Below are positions 18,365 through 27,782 of a stretch of DNA of 64,000 nucleotides, in pieces. The stretch is from NCBI RefSeq assembly GCF_018223745.1, contig NZ_CP073653.1, forward strand, positions 1,107,001 to 1,171,000, written 5' to 3'. The notes under the pieces were generated by a model. It searched no databases and was not told the origin of the DNA. It worked only from the letters and a program-made list of their open reading frames with translations. The stretch comes from Clostridium beijerinckii. Lineage in GTDB: Bacteria > Bacillota > Clostridia > Clostridiales > Clostridiaceae. The position numbers and the translations under genes are program-made. Position 1 is the stretch's first letter, and the number at the start of each line of letters is the position of its first letter.

Positions 18365-18821
18365 CGACAGATTAATACATGGTCAGGTTGCATTTGGATG
18401 GTCAACATCATTAGGAATAAATGTAATATTAGTAGTTAATGACGAAGCAAAAAATGATCAAATGAAGGCCATGGCATTAAACTTAGCTAAACCAAACAAT
18501 GTAACTTTGTATATTAGGGGAGTGCAGGAATCAGGTGAGATAGTAGAGAAATTTGCTCAATCTAAAAAGAATAATGTACTTGTTTTAGTGAAAAATACAA
18601 AAGATGCATTGGAATTAGTAAAAAATTCAGGCGGAGCTATAAAAGAGTTAAATGTAGGGGGCTTGAGATATGAAGCTGGAAAGCAGAAGCTAACAGATTT
18701 AGTAGCAGTTGATGAAAATGATGTATCTAATTTAAAAGAAATAAATGATTTAGGCATAGAAATTGAATTTAGAATGCTGCCAAGGGATAAGAAAAAGACT
18801 TTATCAGATTTACTAAAATAA
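18342..18821 (+). CDS. PTS mannose-family EIIB, cluster 2
   Basis: EIIB of 159 residues. MISLMRIDDRLIHGQVAFGW gives the phosphorylated His13, aligned exactly with the cluster 1 protein, which supports the start at 18342 rather than 18324. It contains LNVGGLRYEAGK in the place of the family's GG motif and ends with IEFRMLPRDKKK. The gene begins inside the EIIA gene, so translation is probably coupled. Confidence 0.92.
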   Translation: MISLMRIDDRLIHGQVAFGWSTSLGINVILVVNDEAKNDQMKAMALNLAKPNNVTLYIRGVQESGEIVEKFAQSKKNNVLVLVKNTKDALELVKNSGGAIKELNVGGLRYEAGKQKLTDLVAVDENDVSNLKEINDLGIEIEFRMLPRDKKKTLSDLLK

Positions 18822-18839
18822 GTAAGGAGGTAAAAAATT

Positions 18840-19631
18840 ATGATAGCACAAGCAATTATGCTGGGATTACTTGCAGGAATAGGTATACTGGATGGACGTA
18901 TTTTTGGGCAGATAATGCTTGAAAGACCAATAATCACAGGTGCCTTAGTAGGACTAATTTTAGGCGATTTAAAAACAGGTATTATTATAGGAGCTCAACT
19001 TGAACTTATATGGATGGGTATTGCAGGAATAGGCGCAGCAACACCACCAGATGTTGTAACAGGTGGTATATTAGGAACAGCTTTTGCAATATTATCTGGA
19101 AATGGTGTTGAGGTAGCTCTTGCTATAGCAGTACCAATTGCAGTTTTAGCACAATCATTAGGAGTATTAGTAAGAATAATAAATTCTTATTTTGCTCAAA
19201 GGGCAAGTGTATATGCTAAAAAGGCTGACTTCAGGGGTATTGCAATAATGATGTGGATTCCGGTTATGTTATTTTTCCTAAGCACTTTTATTCCAACATT
19301 TTTAGCAATTATGTTAGGGGCAAATGCTGTTACAGCATTGATAAATTCCATTCCAAAGATAATTTTAGAAGGGCTTGGAATAGCAGGATCATTATTACCG
19401 GCTGTAGGATTTGCACTATTAATGGATATGTTACTTTCAAAGAAAATGGCTGTATTTTTCTTCATAGGATTTTTATTAGCAGCCTACGCTAAATTAGATA
19501 TAACAGCAATAGCTTTATTTGGAGCATGTGTTGCATTTATATTAAATATTTATATTAACACTAAAGAAAATAGCACAGCTAAGCAGGCAGTTGCAAGTAA
19601 TTTAACGGAAGGGGAGATTGACTTTGAATAA
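18840..19631 (+). CDS. PTS mannose-family EIIC, cluster 2
   Basis: Membrane channel subunit of 263 residues with RPIITGALVGLILGDLKTG, GIAGIGAATPPDVVTGG and several later hydrophobic helices, as in the cluster 1 IIC. A GGAGG site lies 7 bases ahead of the ATG. The hydrophilic tail of about 25 residues is longer than in cluster 1 and overlaps the start of the IID gene. Confidence 0.92.
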   Translation: MIAQAIMLGLLAGIGILDGRIFGQIMLERPIITGALVGLILGDLKTGIIIGAQLELIWMGIAGIGAATPPDVVTGGILGTAFAILSGNGVEVALAIAVPIAVLAQSLGVLVRIINSYFAQRASVYAKKADFRGIAIMMWIPVMLFFLSTFIPTFLAIMLGANAVTALINSIPKIILEGLGIAGSLLPAVGFALLMDMLLSKKMAVFFFIGFLLAAYAKLDITAIALFGACVAFILNIYINTKENSTAKQAVASNLTEGEIDFE

Positions 19632-20424
19632 GCTAGGTAAAAAAGAGTTAAGAAGTGTATTTTGGCGTTCATTCGCTCTTCAAGGAGCATTTAACTATGA
19701 AAGAATGCAGAATTTAGGCTATTGTTATGCAATGTTACCAGTTATTAAAAAACTTTATTCAAAGAAAGAAGATCAAGCTAAAGCTCTAGAAAGACATCTT
19801 GAGATATTTAATACAACCCCAGTAATTGTTCCGACAATACTAGGAATTACTGCTGCAATGGAAGAACAAAATTCAAATAATTCCGATTTTGATGAAAGCG
19901 CGATTAGTGCAATAAAGACTGCTTTAATGGGGCCTTTAGCAGGAATAGGAGATTCGCTCTTTTGGGGGACATTTAGAATTATAGCAGCAGGAATAGGTGT
20001 TTCTCTAGCCAGTGAAGGGAATATATTTGGACCAATACTATTCTTACTATTATATAATGTACCAGGTTTTGCTATTAGAATATTGGGATTAAAATATGGG
20101 TACCAATTAGGAGTTAACTCATTAGAGAAGATACAAAAGCAAGGATTAATGGAAAAAATAATGTCTATAGCAACAACAGTTGGATTATTTGTTGTTGGTG
20201 GAATGGTATCTACTATGTTAAAAATAAAAACTCCGTTGGTATTTAATTTAAACGGTGCAAAAGTAGTAGTTCAGGATATATTAGATAAAATATTGCCAAA
20301 CATGCTGCCACTATTATTTGCCTTCTTTATTTACTATCTATTAAAGAAGAAAGTAAGCATCACTAAAATAACAATAGGTGTTATAGTTGGTGGAATAATA
20401 TTGCATGCAATATGGCTATTATAA
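19624..20424 (+). CDS. PTS mannose-family EIID, cluster 2
   Basis: Membrane subunit of 266 residues with NYERMQNLGYCYAMLP, FNTTPVIVPTILGI and GPLAGIGDSLFWGT, the signature series of IID proteins, then C-terminal helices. TTG at 19624 is taken as start since GGGGAG lies 7 bases before it; the TTG at 19618 is too close to that site. It overlaps the IIC gene by 8 bases. Confidence 0.92.
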   Translation: MNKLGKKELRSVFWRSFALQGAFNYERMQNLGYCYAMLPVIKKLYSKKEDQAKALERHLEIFNTTPVIVPTILGITAAMEEQNSNNSDFDESAISAIKTALMGPLAGIGDSLFWGTFRIIAAGIGVSLASEGNIFGPILFLLLYNVPGFAIRILGLKYGYQLGVNSLEKIQKQGLMEKIMSIATTVGLFVVGGMVSTMLKIKTPLVFNLNGAKVVVQDILDKILPNMLPLLFAFFIYYLLKKKVSITKITIGVIVGGIILHAIWLL

Positions 20425-20452
20425 TAAAAAATAAGAGAAAGAGGTAATAAAA

Positions 20453-21508
20453 ATGAGAATACAAGATTATATGTTAGAAACTCCAACTAAAATGAAGGAG
20501 ATAGTCTCAAAATCTGATGAATTATTTAAAGAAATAATAAAGGAAGATATAGATAAAATTATAATTACAGGATCAGGAACAAGTTATCATTCAGGGGTAC
20601 AAGTACAAACTTATTTGCAAGGAATATTAGATGCTGAAGTTATAGCAATGTATCCATTTATGATAACTAAAGATACATTCAAAGGTAAAAACGAAAAGAC
20701 ATTGATAATAGGGATATCACAAGGCGGAAGTAGTTATTCGACTTATAATGCAATGAAATTGGCAAAGGAATGTGGTTGTATAACTGCATCTATGGCTGGA
20801 TGCGAAAATGCTTTAATAGATGAGGCTGCAGATTATATTTTAACAGTATACTGTGGAGAAGAAAAAGCTGGAGCTAAAACTAAAGGTTTTTATTGCACAA
20901 AGTTAAACTTAATGCTTCTTGGACTTAAATTAGGAAAAGAAAATGGACAAATATCTGAAGAAAAATACAAAGAAGAAATAGATAAAATATTAGATGCTAG
21001 CGATAGATTTGAAGACGTATATAAAAAGTCAGAACAATGGATTGAGAAAAATAAAAGTAGATTAGTAGAAGCTAAGGAAATAAGAATAATAGGTCCAGCA
21101 GAATTATATGGTGATACTTTAGAAAGTGCATTGAAGTTATTAGAAACTATGAGAGTGCCTGTTACAGGATATGAATTTGAAGAATTTATACATGGTATAT
21201 ATAATGCAATAAATAGTGATTCAACAATATTTATATTAGATACAGGAAAAGAACCAAGAGTAGCAAAAATGATTGAAGTTTTATCTGAATGGACAAGCAA
21301 TATTTATGTAATAGGAAGAAATGTTGCTTCGGATGATAGAAATCTACAAATAAATGTGAGTGAAGATGAACATCATCAAACATTTAATTTCATAGTGCCA
21401 ATGCAATTAATATGTGGAGAGATACCTAATTTAAGAGGTGTTAATCCGAGTATACCAAAAGATCCTCAATTTCATATGAAACTTGGAAGCAAGAGAATTA
21501 ATAAATAA
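20453..21508 (+). CDS. SIS-domain sugar-amine-6-phosphate deglycase, GfrE-like
   Basis: Protein of 351 residues with two SIS domains, probably a deglycase of the GfrE type (glucoselysine-6-phosphate) or a related N-substituted hexosamine phosphate. ITGSGTSYHSG and GISQGGSSYSTYNA are the phosphate-binding loops of the first SIS domain. The catalytic pair of the GlmS/FraB family is kept as Glu231 and His247 (in EFIHG), 16 residues apart. It closes the cluster 2 operon, 28 bases after IID. It is less like FrlB than the cluster 1 enzyme, so the two loci probably handle different sugar-amines. The exact substrate is inference. Confidence 0.75.
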   Translation: MRIQDYMLETPTKMKEIVSKSDELFKEIIKEDIDKIIITGSGTSYHSGVQVQTYLQGILDAEVIAMYPFMITKDTFKGKNEKTLIIGISQGGSSYSTYNAMKLAKECGCITASMAGCENALIDEAADYILTVYCGEEKAGAKTKGFYCTKLNLMLLGLKLGKENGQISEEKYKEEIDKILDASDRFEDVYKKSEQWIEKNKSRLVEAKEIRIIGPAELYGDTLESALKLLETMRVPVTGYEFEEFIHGIYNAINSDSTIFILDTGKEPRVAKMIEVLSEWTSNIYVIGRNVASDDRNLQINVSEDEHHQTFNFIVPMQLICGEIPNLRGVNPSIPKDPQFHMKLGSKRINK

Positions 21509-21657
21509 TCTGTAATAAAAATAATTGTTAATAAGTTGGTTGCGTAAAAATTCTATAATAATTATTTAAACGTATTGATGAAAAAATGTTATTAGGCTAA
21601 TAATTTATTTTGAGGTTTAATTGAAATTGAATATATTAAGTTTTTTGTAAAATTTAG

Positions 21658-21699
21658 AACAGTAAATAGTTTTTAATAAAAATAAACTATTTACTGTTT
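21658..21699. terminator. Bidirectional terminator between cluster 2 and the flippase gene
   Basis: Perfect 15-bp stem (AACAGTAAATAGTTT, 21658-21672, with 21684-21698), followed on the plus strand by TCTTCT. It ends both the PTS operon and the convergent flippase gene. Confidence 0.8.
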
Positions 21700-21763
21700 C
21701 TTCTATTTGAAAAGAGACTACAATACACCATTTTTTATATCCATTCTAATTAACTAGAAAGAT

Positions 21764-23242
21764 CTATATTATTCTGTGATTATATAACACTTTTAATTTT
21801 TTAAAGACTATGCTTAATAATCCAAGGAATACCTTATCTCTTATTGCTATAAGAATTATAAAGTAAATACTGCAGCAAGCAAGTATATCAAGGATACAGG
21901 ATAATATAGTTCCAGATATAAAATTATTTATAACAAAGGTTATTGGGATGAATATTAAAGAGTAACATAAATACTTAAAATTCTCAAAAGCAAATAATTT
22001 TATATTTATGTTAAGTTCATTTTTTACTAATCTATATTCTAAAGCCATAACTACTAAATTTGAAACTAAAGTTGTTGCGATTACTTTTGTTGGTGTGAAC
22101 ATATTGGTAAATATTAAAAGAGCATTCAAGATTAAATTTAATATCCCTCCAATGAAAACTAACTTAGCGTCTGTTTTTTCTCTCCCGAAAATATAAATTA
22201 TCTGATCTGAAATAATTCTATCAATTCCAATAGTCAGCATATATACTGAAAACACCATTAGTATTGGTACGGCTGGAAGATATATATCAGTACCTTTGCC
22301 CATAATTATGATAACTTGTTTAGAAACTCCAAGTAATCCTATTGAGGCTGGAAATAAGAACAGGAAATATATTTTAATTACCTTATTTAATAAATTTAAA
22401 TAGACTTCTTTTGAATGATTTTCTAAATAGTTTGAAAGTCTAGCCATGGAAACTTGAACTATTGTAAACATTAAGATATCTATCATTGACATTATCTTTT
22501 GGGCGACTCCATAATATCCTGCTTCTGTTGATCCTAAATTGCTATTTAGCATGTTTTTATCAAGCCAAGTATATAAAATGTATGTGTTAGCAAGTATTAC
22601 AACTGAAAACATAGGTTTTATATGTTTTTTTATTTGTAAATCTGAGAAGTCAAAGTGTATCATCTTTTTTATATATATAAAACTGGATATGTTATTAATA
22701 AAATTTATACCGCAAGTAAGATATATGTAAAATAAAAAATCAGCCTGAGTCTTTACAAAATATATTGTTAATAAATTATATATTATTTTAATTATCATAG
22801 TTTTTAATGCTATAAAATCATAATTTTCAAGAGCTTCATTGATCCATTCAACATTGAACATATTAAAGACTATGTTTAATCCCATAACCATGCAAGTATA
22901 AAAATATGCATCATTTCTATGGAATATAGTTAAAAAGATAGCATAAAAAATAGAAGTTACAGCTGTTGTTGTGGTGGTAATTACAAATAGACTAGTAATT
23001 GTTTTGGTTAGTTTATCCTTATCATCTCTTACTTTGCTTACTTCTCTTAAACCATATTGATAAACTCCAAAGCTTGCGAAAATCATAAAAACTGCAGTCC
23101 AGGTTTCCCCCATGGTCATATATCCATTTAATTTATCTTGAATTGCACTAAGAACTATTGGCATAACTATTATAGGTAAAATTATATTTGAAACATTTAA
23201 TACTGCTTTAAAAAAAGCATTTTTAGATATTGATCTAGACAT
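21764..23242 (-). CDS. Wzx-type polysaccharide flippase
   Basis: Integral membrane protein of 492 residues with about 12-14 hydrophobic segments, in the MATE/MVF/oligosaccharide flippase superfamily. The start SRSISKNAFFKAVLNVSNIILPIIVMPIVL and the conserved GYYGVAQKIMSM stretch are typical of Wzx-like proteins that move lipid-linked repeat units across the membrane. It stands alone on the minus strand with no glycosyltransferase beside it, so the substrate is unknown. It is divergent from the HTH gene at 23423. Confidence 0.8.
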   Translation of the reverse strand: MSRSISKNAFFKAVLNVSNIILPIIVMPIVLSAIQDKLNGYMTMGETWTAVFMIFASFGVYQYGLREVSKVRDDKDKLTKTITSLFVITTTTTAVTSIFYAIFLTIFHRNDAYFYTCMVMGLNIVFNMFNVEWINEALENYDFIALKTMIIKIIYNLLTIYFVKTQADFLFYIYLTCGINFINNISSFIYIKKMIHFDFSDLQIKKHIKPMFSVVILANTYILYTWLDKNMLNSNLGSTEAGYYGVAQKIMSMIDILMFTIVQVSMARLSNYLENHSKEVYLNLLNKVIKIYFLFLFPASIGLLGVSKQVIIIMGKGTDIYLPAVPILMVFSVYMLTIGIDRIISDQIIYIFGREKTDAKLVFIGGILNLILNALLIFTNMFTPTKVIATTLVSNLVVMALEYRLVKNELNINIKLFAFENFKYLCYSLIFIPITFVINNFISGTILSCILDILACCSIYFIILIAIRDKVFLGLLSIVFKKLKVLYNHRII

Positions 23243-23361
23243 AAGTATCTCCTTAAAATATATTGTATTTTGAAGTTTGCAATATTATGGTAATATAGTA
23301 AGTGAATTGTTTCAATTACTATATATAAATGTCTAAGATAATTGAAAAATATAAAATATTC

Positions 23362-23380
23362 AGTTGAATATGATTCAACT
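23362..23380. promoter_or_regulatory. Palindrome 1 upstream of HTH gene (possible operator)
   Basis: AGTTGAAT, 3 bases, ATTCAACT: a perfect 8-bp inverted repeat. It is centred 25 bases from a second palindrome and lies between the flippase and HTH genes. Confidence 0.55.
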
Positions 23381-23387
23381 TACTTGA

Positions 23388-23404
23388 TTATCATAATATG
23401 ATAA
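23388..23404. promoter_or_regulatory. Palindrome 2 upstream of HTH gene (possible operator)
   Basis: TTATCATAATATGATAA: perfect 17-bp palindrome with one central base, ending 6 bases before the ribosome binding site of the HTH gene. Confidence 0.55.
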
Positions 23405-23422
23405 CAATATGGAGTGAGGAAT

Positions 23423-24298
23423 TTGAATAAAGATTTATATGAATTTAAAGAAATAAATGAAAAGATAAGGAAGAAATTAAATTATATTAAAGCTGATTCA
23501 GATATTATGTATAACAATATTAATGAAGTAAAAGCATTAAAAAATGATATATATGAAAAGACATCTAAGGTTTTTACGTACAATCTAAGAAAATTAATTC
23601 AACTGGAATCAACACAAAAAAAGTTGGCTGGTAAAATTGGTATATCTGAGGATTTATTATCTAAATACAAATCAGGAGATGCTTTCCCATCTATAGAAAC
23701 ATTACTATATATTTCTGAAGTATATAATATAACAATTGAAAAGCTTATTTCTATACCGCTAACAGCAGAAGATATTGAGAACTTAGAAAATAATAATGAA
23801 ATTGGATCCTATATTTTTGAAGAGAAATACTATGTTTATTTTTTTGTTACTAATATAGCTAAAGAAGGGTCTTTGCATGAAGGAATCATAGAAATTAAGA
23901 ATGAAAATGTAAATTTTAAGATTTGTTCAGATGACAAGGTAATTAAATATTTTACGGGGAAGTATATTGTATCCGATAAAATGATATTTTTTAATTTAAG
24001 CAGCTCAAATGATGGGGTTACATATATAAATATGATTAAACCAAACCTAAATAAAAATAAGTATACTGGTGGAGTTGCTATGATGATGCTTCCCTCAGAT
24101 GCGAATAGTAAACCATGTGTTCAAAAGATTTTATTTAGCAAAATCAAGTTGAATAGAGAATTATATTACAATAACCTAAAAGAGATTTTAAATTTTAAAA
24201 TTGATGGAGTTAATTTAGGTCATGTTAAGTTATCTCAGTGGGAAGATGAGGCGGCATATAATTTTATATTAAAACTAAAGAGTTCTAGGAGAGCTTAG
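23423..24298 (+). CDS. XRE-type HTH protein with unknown C-terminal domain
   Basis: Protein of 291 residues. The first 45 residues are charged and likely a coiled coil. A Cro/C1-type HTH follows at roughly residues 55-105 (RKLIQLESTQKKLAGKIGISED, then SGDAFPSIETLLYISEVYNI). The remaining 180 residues form an unrecognised beta-rich domain. TTG at 23423 is the favoured start, 8 bases after GGAG; GTG 23414 is too close to that site. Two palindromes just upstream suggest autoregulation, perhaps with control of the divergent flippase. Ligand and targets are unknown. Confidence 0.7.
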   Translation: MNKDLYEFKEINEKIRKKLNYIKADSDIMYNNINEVKALKNDIYEKTSKVFTYNLRKLIQLESTQKKLAGKIGISEDLLSKYKSGDAFPSIETLLYISEVYNITIEKLISIPLTAEDIENLENNNEIGSYIFEEKYYVYFFVTNIAKEGSLHEGIIEIKNENVNFKICSDDKVIKYFTGKYIVSDKMIFFNLSSSNDGVTYINMIKPNLNKNKYTGGVAMMMLPSDANSKPCVQKILFSKIKLNRELYYNNLKEILNFKIDGVNLGHVKLSQWEDEAAYNFILKLKSSRRA

Positions 24299-24322
24299 TG
24301 TTTCAGCACTAAGCTATTTTTT
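24292..24322 (+). terminator. Terminator overlapping the stop codon of the HTH gene
   Basis: Stem AGCTTAGTG (24292-24300) with CACTAAGCT (24307-24315), then ATTTTTT. The TAG stop lies within the left arm. Confidence 0.85.
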
Positions 24323-24557
24323 GGCTATTTAGGAAATTATAATTCAGTAAAATCTGTGGACGAGGAGATACTCCTTGAGGGTATAACTTTTTGATCAAAG
24401 ATAAAAAATCTAAACTACTATGTTATAATATATTTTATGCAAAAATAGCATTATTGAAATGCAACTATTAGAGGTAAAAGTGATATTTAATTTATAATTT
24501 ATAGATTAAATAAATGGCTAGAATCTTATTTGTGCTTGTCACGAAAGAGGTGATTAC

Positions 24558-27497
24558 TTGAAACTAGAAGAATTAAAGTCAATATTATTTAAATCAGCTT
24601 CATCTACTATGAAAAGAGAGGGAGAGGTTAAATTTAATAATGGTTTAGTCACTTATTTTAAGGGGAAAAAGATAGATAACATATATCATATTTATGGAAA
24701 AGTTACGGATAAAAATAAAATTAACGAATTTAGTACACATATTAAAATTAATCTTCAGAAGAAAAAACTAGAGAGTGCTAACTGTTCTTGTAATGAGTTT
24801 AAAGAATTTACTTCAAGTGGATATACATTAATGTGTAGTCATATAACTGCTACTGAATATAAATTTATTAGCTTACTTGAAAATGATAACAATAGAGAAG
24901 AAAATTCTGAAAAGAAAGCTGCAGAAAAATATAAAATATGGGGAAATAATCATAGCACAAGGCTTATTCGTAAAATAGAAAAAGATTCTCTATATTATGA
25001 GGTACAAACACCTTCGAGAAGTGGAAAGCTTATACTTAAGCCAGAGGAACTTAGAAAATTTTTAAAAGGTATAGAGGATAGAAAAATAAAATTTAAGTTT
25101 GATTATATTGAAATTACAGCACCAATATTACACAAAGACCTACCTATAACCTTTAATGTTAAGGAAGATAACGGAATGATAGTCTTGACCACTCATAAGC
25201 AGCTTCCCATTCCACTAAATTCAAACAATGATGTTTATTATTTTAGGAATGAACTCTATTTACCTTCAAAAAATCAAATTGATAATTATGCTAGTCTGCA
25301 TGAAAGATTATTAGTTCATGGCAGAATTACCTATAAAAAAGATATAGATACTTACACTAAACTAATGTCTCTTTTAAGTAGAATTTCGAGTAACATAAAT
25401 ATTGCGGAAAACTTAAGAAATTATGCATCTAATTTATCAAGACCTGAATTCTTTTTATATGAAGGGAACGGAAAAATTTATTGTGATATATTTCTTAGCT
25501 ATGGTAATACAAAAATCAATATATTAGATGAGAGAAATGTTTCGCATACGTTCATAAGAGATGATAAAAAAGAAGAAAAGCTTCTTATGGAAGTTGAAAA
25601 ACTAAGTTTTGTAAAAATGGATAACAGACTTGTATTTATAGGTAAAGATGAAGAGTTGTTTAATATACTAAGCAAAAAAGGAGAGACAATCCACTCCTTG
25701 GGAAATGTTATGTTAGGAAACGGCCTTAGCAATAAAAAAATATATAATCTGGATTCAATTAGAGTTGATTTAGATGAAGTGGACGGAAGTTATAATTTCT
25801 TTTATAGTATAGGGGAGTTAGGAACAAAGGAATTAAATAGTGCATTAGAGGCATATAAAGATAAAAATAAATTTTACAAAACAAGAAATAATAACTTTTT
25901 AGATTTTGAAGATAATGGTGTGAGAAGTTTTTTTAATCTAATTGAAGTGTTAAATATAAATCTGGATTCAAATAATGAAAAAGTTAAAATCGAAAAGAAT
26001 AAAGCCTTATGTCTATATGAAAATATGAAGAATATAGGTTTAGGGAGTATAGAAAATTCGAATGAATTAGATGATATAGAAAATAAGTTAGACAACATAA
26101 ATAATAAAAATATATCAATCCCAAGTGATTTTAAAGGAATCCTTAGAGAATATCAAATTAATGGATTTAAGTGGCTCAAGACCTTAAGTGAAGTGGGATT
26201 TGGAGGAATATTAGCAGATGAGATGGGATTAGGTAAGACAATACAAGTTATAGCATTATTATTATCAGAGAAGAACAAAAAGACTTGCATAATTTGTCCG
26301 ACATCATTGCTTTATAATTGGAAAGATGAATTTTTAAGATTTGCGCCAAGTTTAAGAGTTGTGATGATTCATGGAAGTCAAAGAGATAAAGTGATGGAAG
26401 ATATATGTGAATATGATGTAGTGCTAACTACCTATGGAACATTGAGATTAGATATAGATAATTATAGAGATATTGTTTTTGATTATTGCATAATTGATGA
26501 GGGTCAGAGCATTAAGAATTCGGAAGCGCAGAATTCAAGAGCTGTAAAAGAAATTCAGGCAAAAATTAGATTTGCTTTAACTGGAACACCTATTGAAAAT
26601 AATTTAACAGAGCTTTGGTCTATATTTGACTTTATAATGCCAGGCTACCTCTACGCTAAAGAAAAGTTTGAGGAAAAATTTATTTCAAGAAGGGAAGAGA
26701 ATTTAGAGAATCTTAAGACTATGATAAAGCCTTTTATTTTAAGGAGAACTAAGAAAGAAGTAATGAATGAATTACCAGATAAAATAGAAAAAACTTTATT
26801 AGTTGAAATGACACCTTCTCAAAAAGCTGTGTATAGTAATTATGTAAAAAGAGTAAAAGCTGCAATGAAAAATAACAAAGATGGTAGAATCGAGATATTC
26901 TCATACTTAACTAAGCTAAGGGAGATATGTTTAGATCCTTCACTTATACTTGAAGACTATAATGGAGGAAGTGGGAAAATAGAAGAAGTAGTAGAAATCA
27001 TTAAAAATCATATTGATTCTGGTGGGAAGATACTTCTATTTTCACAATTTACTTCTGCATTAGATAGGATTGGGGATCGCTTAAATAAGGAGAAAATAGA
27101 ATTTTTCCATTTGAGCGGAAAAACAAATCCTAAAAATAGAATAAAAATGGTTAAAGATTTTAATACTAATGAGTTTGTGAATGTCTTTTTGATTTCATTA
27201 AAGGCTGGAGGAACTGGACTTAATTTAACATCAGCTAATTTAGTTATTCATTTTGATCCATGGTGGAATCCAGCAGTTGAGGCTCAGGCAACGGATAGAG
27301 CTCATAGAATTGGTCAAAGAGATGTAGTAGAGGTGATTAAGTTAGTATCTAAAGGAACTATAGAGGAGAAAATCATTTTGCTTCAAGAAGATAAAAAACA
27401 ACTTATTGACAGTATTTTAACGGGAGAACTTAAAAATAGCGGCTTATTAGGAAGTTTATCAAAAGAAGATTTACAACAATTGTTTGAGAGAGATTAA
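24558..27497 (+). CDS. SNF2-family helicase/translocase with SWIM zinc finger
   Basis: DNA-dependent ATPase of 979 residues. An N-terminal SWIM zinc-binding motif is formed by Cys76, Cys78, Cys93 and His95; a long middle region of the bacterial SNF2-associated type follows; then the Swi2/Snf2 motor with motif I DEMGLGKT (554-561), motif II DEGQ (647-650), LTGTPIENN, and the second RecA lobe with LFSQFTSAL, LKAGGTGLNLT and ATDRAHRIGQ. Start is TTG with GAGGTGAT upstream. It resembles the Bacillus YwqA group. Its role, such as moving RNA polymerase or other proteins on DNA, is not set by context; it is flanked by terminators and stands alone. Confidence 0.9.
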   Translation: MKLEELKSILFKSASSTMKREGEVKFNNGLVTYFKGKKIDNIYHIYGKVTDKNKINEFSTHIKINLQKKKLESANCSCNEFKEFTSSGYTLMCSHITATEYKFISLLENDNNREENSEKKAAEKYKIWGNNHSTRLIRKIEKDSLYYEVQTPSRSGKLILKPEELRKFLKGIEDRKIKFKFDYIEITAPILHKDLPITFNVKEDNGMIVLTTHKQLPIPLNSNNDVYYFRNELYLPSKNQIDNYASLHERLLVHGRITYKKDIDTYTKLMSLLSRISSNINIAENLRNYASNLSRPEFFLYEGNGKIYCDIFLSYGNTKINILDERNVSHTFIRDDKKEEKLLMEVEKLSFVKMDNRLVFIGKDEELFNILSKKGETIHSLGNVMLGNGLSNKKIYNLDSIRVDLDEVDGSYNFFYSIGELGTKELNSALEAYKDKNKFYKTRNNNFLDFEDNGVRSFFNLIEVLNINLDSNNEKVKIEKNKALCLYENMKNIGLGSIENSNELDDIENKLDNINNKNISIPSDFKGILREYQINGFKWLKTLSEVGFGGILADEMGLGKTIQVIALLLSEKNKKTCIICPTSLLYNWKDEFLRFAPSLRVVMIHGSQRDKVMEDICEYDVVLTTYGTLRLDIDNYRDIVFDYCIIDEGQSIKNSEAQNSRAVKEIQAKIRFALTGTPIENNLTELWSIFDFIMPGYLYAKEKFEEKFISRREENLENLKTMIKPFILRRTKKEVMNELPDKIEKTLLVEMTPSQKAVYSNYVKRVKAAMKNNKDGRIEIFSYLTKLREICLDPSLILEDYNGGSGKIEEVVEIIKNHIDSGGKILLFSQFTSALDRIGDRLNKEKIEFFHLSGKTNPKNRIKMVKDFNTNEFVNVFLISLKAGGTGLNLTSANLVIHFDPWWNPAVEAQATDRAHRIGQRDVVEVIKLVSKGTIEEKIILLQEDKKQLIDSILTGELKNSGLLGSLSKEDLQQLFERD

Positions 27498-27616
27498 ATA
27501 ATTGTTGTATAAATATAAAAAGATATTAGTAAGAAATAATTATGTTGAATGAAGAAAAGCTGGCTAGGTTTTTAATGTTAATTGAAATCTATAAAAATTA
27601 TATATTTCTATGAGTA

Positions 27617-27650
27617 TAAAATTATCTGAAAAATATTTTCAGATAATTTT
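27617..27650. terminator. Terminator after SNF2 gene
   Basis: AAATTATCTGAAAA pairs with TTTTCAGATAATTT around a 2-nt to 4-nt loop, followed by TATTATTT. It can serve the helicase gene and, from the other side, the convergent RpiR gene. Confidence 0.7.
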
Positions 27651-27782
27651 ATTATTTAAAGGAATATTTGAAAATAAATACCTGTTTTGATTGCATGTAT
27701 ATAATTATCAATAGTTATCTACTATAATGTAAATGAACAAAATGTAATACTAAGTACGAAGCATAAACGTCTAAAGATTAGG

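Noticed and set aside
27541-27612. 23-codon plus-strand frame after the SNF2 gene (starts MLNEEKLARFL)
   Set aside because: Very short, weak ribosome binding site and in a terminator region; not enough evidence for a gene.
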